NCBI RefSeq assembly: GCF_028640845.1
Contig: NC_080539.1
Span: forward strand, 304,206,016 to 304,270,015
Reading direction: 5' to 3'
DNA: 64,000 nucleotides
DNA from: Ahaetulla prasina
Taxonomy: Eukaryota; Chordata; Lepidosauria; Squamata; Colubridae
Part shown: positions 61,087 to 64,000 of the stretch, in pieces
Position numbering within the stretch: the first letter of the stretch is position 1
Layout: every line of letters starts with the position of its first letter
Made by a program: the position numbers and the translations under genes
Notes under the pieces: model-generated
What the model was told of the DNA's origin: nothing
Databases searched by the model: none
The model's input: the letters and a program-made list of their open reading frames with translations, nothing else

Positions 61087-61507
61087 GTAAGCTACTGATT
61101 AAAGAAAGCAATTAAGTTGAAATAGCAATTATAGAATGTTGTGAAGCTTCAGAGTATACACACAATATAGTTAATTTGTTTGCTTCTTGTTATTTTATAT
61201 TTCTGCATTTTCACCATTGTTGTGAGATGCCTAGGACTACAAGAGAATGTACTTTAAATGCTGTAAATGAATTGAAACAATGAATGCATTTACTGGCATT
61301 AAAGCACTTGAATGAGCGAACTGTGAACTGCCTTCTTGCAACCAAGTGTTTGCATCAATCAATAGGATAGCATAAATTATTATTACTGCATACACAGGTA
61401 CACAATGGCAGGCCTGTAGGAAAAGGAGCTAAGTCAAGAGAAGCTTGTGATCAAATGTAGGATTCTTCTTTCATCAAAACAGAAGAGTCTGCATGTTTGG
61501 TTTCTAC

Positions 61508-61732
61508 CAGAGGTGGTATTCAGCAGGTTATGACCAGTTCTGGAGAACCGGTAGAGGAAATTTTGAGTAGTTCGAAGAACCGATAAATACCACCTCTGGC
61601 TGGCCCCGCCCTATCTAGTCTCTGCCTCCCGAGTCCCAGTTGATCGGGAGGGAATGGGGATTTTGCAGTAACCTTCCTCTGCCACGCCCACCCAGCCAAG
61701 CCATGCCCACATAATTTTGAATCCCACCACTG
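61508..61732. mobile_element. hAT element B, right partner of the triplication
   Basis: Ends CAGAGGTGGTATTC / GAATCCCACCACTG, flanked by GTTTCTAC/GTTTCTGT, so it is a complete original insertion. Confidence 0.88.
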
Positions 61733-61740
61733 GTTTCTGT

Positions 61741-63115
61741 ACTTAATTTACAAACATACAAACTTTTCCAGCTGGGTTCAGAAATTAGCTGTGACCTCAA
61801 AGCAAGAAAAAATTAGGAGCATGACATCAAGATCCATGCTGAACCCAAATGAAACTAATGGAGTAGGTTACTAGCTAGTGAGATATCAAAGCGCCTCTTA
61901 GAATGTGCTAGGCTAGAATAAGCATTAGTGTGTATGTTAATGGCTGTCTATCTTCTTGAAAAAGTAAGTTTTCAAACCCTTTTACACTGAGCTTGCTTCT
62001 TGAGCAGATACTAAACAGTTGCAAATCTTATGCATTTACATTTACTAAAAAGTTTTCAGTTGCCTCACTTTCTAGCTGAAGCTGGTATTCTCTCATTTTC
62101 TTATAGGGCTTGTCAGGAGATTTCTTTCTCCTATTCTTTCAAATAGGCTGCAGAATATTTGAGACTTGATTCTGTAACATTTTTATAGTGCAATCTGGAG
62201 TAAAACTAAAAAATTAAAAGCGTTTACAAGTTTTAAAAGTGAGGACCTTATAACTTTTTATTGAAAACTGACAAACTATGCCCCATCACCAAAAGTGAGC
62301 AAAAAACAAGCTTCCCTTATGCCAAACATTCAGAAACTATATGCCCATGCTTACTTTATCTTTTATAAACTGACATATGAATGAGGGTTTTTTGATGCAA
62401 ATGCAGCCCTGCCTGCCTGCCAAGATTCTCAATTCATTTAAATTGGAAAATTACGGGAAACTGTTCAACAAACTAGGATATTAAGCAATTGTTTTAATTG
62501 GATTTAACTCCCGCTATAATGAACCTTAGTTCTACACATCATAAGCAATGATTCTTGGAGATATACATGCATGAAAATTTTGTATATTTTTTTTCTACAA
62601 GGAAAATTACTTAAAATGGAAAGCCCAGCCTTTCCTAATCTGACATTGTCCAGATCTGTTGAGAGTGCAATTCCAACAATATTACCTGGAAACTGCAATT
62701 CCAACACATCAAAAGGATGTCAGGTTGGAAAATACTGAAGTGGTTAATTTAACTTGTTTCACTTCTTTAAAAATTACTCTGAATCTTGTGTCTTAAATTG
62801 ACTTCAACAAACATTACCTAATTATTGCACTTGCATCTGTGATATGGATATAGAAATTATTGAGGAGATTCCAGTTTAATTTTCTTTTCAACTGCAAGAG
62901 TCACTTGTCTTACCCCTCTTTTCAGAGTGATTGAGAGGATTAAAATAGAGATGGCAGAAGGCATCTAGATAAAGTTTCAAAATAAATAATTGGATCTTGT
63001 GATCTAAAAAAAGTACAAACAGCATAGGGAGAGAATAAGATGGTAACTTGATATGAGACAACCCAGTCAGGCTCCAAGGTTTCGAGATCTAGACAGAACA
63101 AGTGATCCTTCAGAC
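61741..63115. other. Intron after exon 37
   Basis: No spectrin exon, no recognised repeat. The next exon must lie beyond the window. Confidence 0.5.
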
Positions 63116-63176
63116 TAGGAGTCTCCAACCTTGGCAACTTTAAGCCTGGCGGACTTCAACTCCCAGAATTCCCGAG
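63116..63176. mobile_element. Half palindromic MITE
   Basis: AGGAGTCTCCAACCTTGGCA to CTCCCAGAATTCC; only one arm present. Confidence 0.75.
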
Positions 63177-63329
63177 CAAACAAAGAGAAAGAGGGAAGAG
63201 AAGAACAGGATTTGTTTGAAAAGTTCTCTATGGTCATGATATCTTAGTAACTTAATAACTTGTTGACTTTTATAATGCTACTCAGCTTGCCTTATGAATT
63301 GTAAAAAGATCTGAAAATGACACAGTGTG

Positions 63330-63339
63330 TGTGTGTGTA
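63330..63339. repeat. Short (GT)n
   Basis: About five to six GT units. Confidence 0.7.
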
Positions 63340-63552
63340 AAAATTTTTAAAAGTCCTATTACTAAATATGAATTTTGCTGGGCATTTTTAGGAAACTATT
63401 CAATTTGCATTTTTCAGGATAAAAAATTAAAAGTTATTGCAATCTACAAAAATGAATTGGTCAAGTCCTCAAAATATTCAGCTTGCTACAATATAATGGA
63501 TCTGCAGAACTTCCAGAGAAAGATTACATTGTACAATTGATCCGCCTCATTT

Positions 63553-63775
63553 TTGGCATTTAAAGCCGAGCCTTATGTTCGCTCTTCTCTTTGTCCATCT
63601 TCTTCTTTCTTTCTGCCATGGCAGAAAAAGTAAACGCAGCTGCATTTTGCACCAGGTGAAATTTCCAGATATTCTTCAAGAGCCGCTCCATGGAGGCCAT
63701 GTTATAGTAACCCATTCTAGAGGTAAACAGGGCATGTAGTTCAGGAAAATGTGCAACTGGTGTACAACTCAAAGT
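63553..63775 (-). mobile_element. Probable LINE ORF2 fragment
   Basis: The minus frame reads SRMGYYNMASMERLLKNIW then FHLVQNAAAFTFSAMAERKK. LxLVQNAAA is a recurring motif in CR1/L2-group ORF2. Only this block is recognisable. Confidence 0.45.
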
Positions 63776-64000
63776 TATGCAAAGGTCCTCCTATGCATCT
63801 CTGCCACCTGCTACTCAAGCAGGAATCAGCAGTTTAGAAGGACACCCAGACTGCACAGAGTTTGTCTGTGCCAGATCATGAAGAACTGATCCAGAAGGCC
63901 CCAAAACCAGAGCCACTTGTTTCCTGTTAGGGTTCAGCTGAAACCTGTTGTTTCCCTATCCATATGTTACTATATCCATTTGTTGTTATTCTCTCAGTTA

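Larger units (their letters stand above)
58577..61655 (+). repeat. Tandem triplication of a ~1.03-kb unit containing exon 37
   Basis: Three head-to-tail units, exon offsets 1,012 and 1,033 bp. The non-TE parts look identical except, for example, GGACTACAAG in units 1 and 3 against GGACTATAAG in unit 2, and ACTATACTCGTATC in 1 and 3 against ACTATACTGTATC in 2. The two internal junctions are hybrid hAT elements, the two outer edges are parental elements A and B. Confidence 0.93.

Noticed and set aside
59864..61086. Copies 2 and 3 of exon 37 as additional consecutive coding exons
   Set aside because: Consecutive use shifts the frame; they can only be alternatives.
779..61086. Alpha spectrin or dystrophin instead of SPTBN5
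   Set aside because: Eighteen uninterrupted repeats without an SH3 domain or hinge regions, plus beta-type motifs such as SSVDEVIQQIKKQEAFEK, fit beta-heavy spectrin better.
58577..61655. Triplication as a pure assembly duplication
   Set aside because: Units have private substitutions and indels and the two hybrid junctions switch at different positions; still not excluded without long reads.
63325..63540. Open frame after a TTTTTCAG acceptor as the next spectrin exon
   Set aside because: The translation has no spectrin helix pattern, no matching donor, and no continuation.

Overview
The window looks like squamate reptile, probably snake, nuclear DNA. The evidence is AT-rich introns with many transposable elements: 3' ends of CR1/L2-type LINEs, tRNA-derived SINEs, a (GATA)n tract of the kind long known from snakes, and very many short non-autonomous hAT elements ending CAGTGGTGG...CCACCACTG with 8-bp target duplications. 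No prokaryotic features, RNA genes or CRISPR arrays were found. Species-level identity cannot be read from the sequence alone.

One gene fills the window on the + strand: an internal segment of a beta-heavy (beta-V) spectrin, most likely SPTBN5. Thirty-seven exons between 779 and 59041 were assembled by hand. Every junction is phase-compatible and has recognisable splice sites. Joined, they give 5,934 nt (1,978 codons) without a stop, encoding about 18.7 consecutive spectrin repeats with no CH, SH3, EF-hand or PH domain. More than 17 repeats in a row excludes the conventional beta spectrins, and the lack of an SH3 domain argues against alpha spectrin. Both ends of the gene lie outside the window.

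Layout: 1-778 is intron with a LINE tail; 779-14383 holds exons 1-10; 14384-20443 is a nested-transposon intron followed by exons 11-12; 20444-28856 is the largest intron and contains an unexplained 515-codon open frame; 28857-58109 holds exons 13-36; 58577-61655 is a tandem triplication of exon 37; 61741-64000 has no recognisable spectrin exon.

The most unusual features are these. (1) Exon 37 is present three times in ~1.03-kb tandem units whose junctions are hybrid hAT elements, as expected from unequal crossing-over. The exon is 190 nt, so only one copy can be used per transcript without a frameshift. (2) A 611-bp hAT-like element at 11302-11912 carries an inverted, splice-site-intact copy of exon 18 of the same gene, captured from about 23 kb downstream. 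(3) A second hAT (35909-36654) carries a decayed coiled-coil coding fragment from an unidentified gene. (4) There are two GC-AG introns. (5) A solo LTR ends 24 nt before the first base of exon 28.
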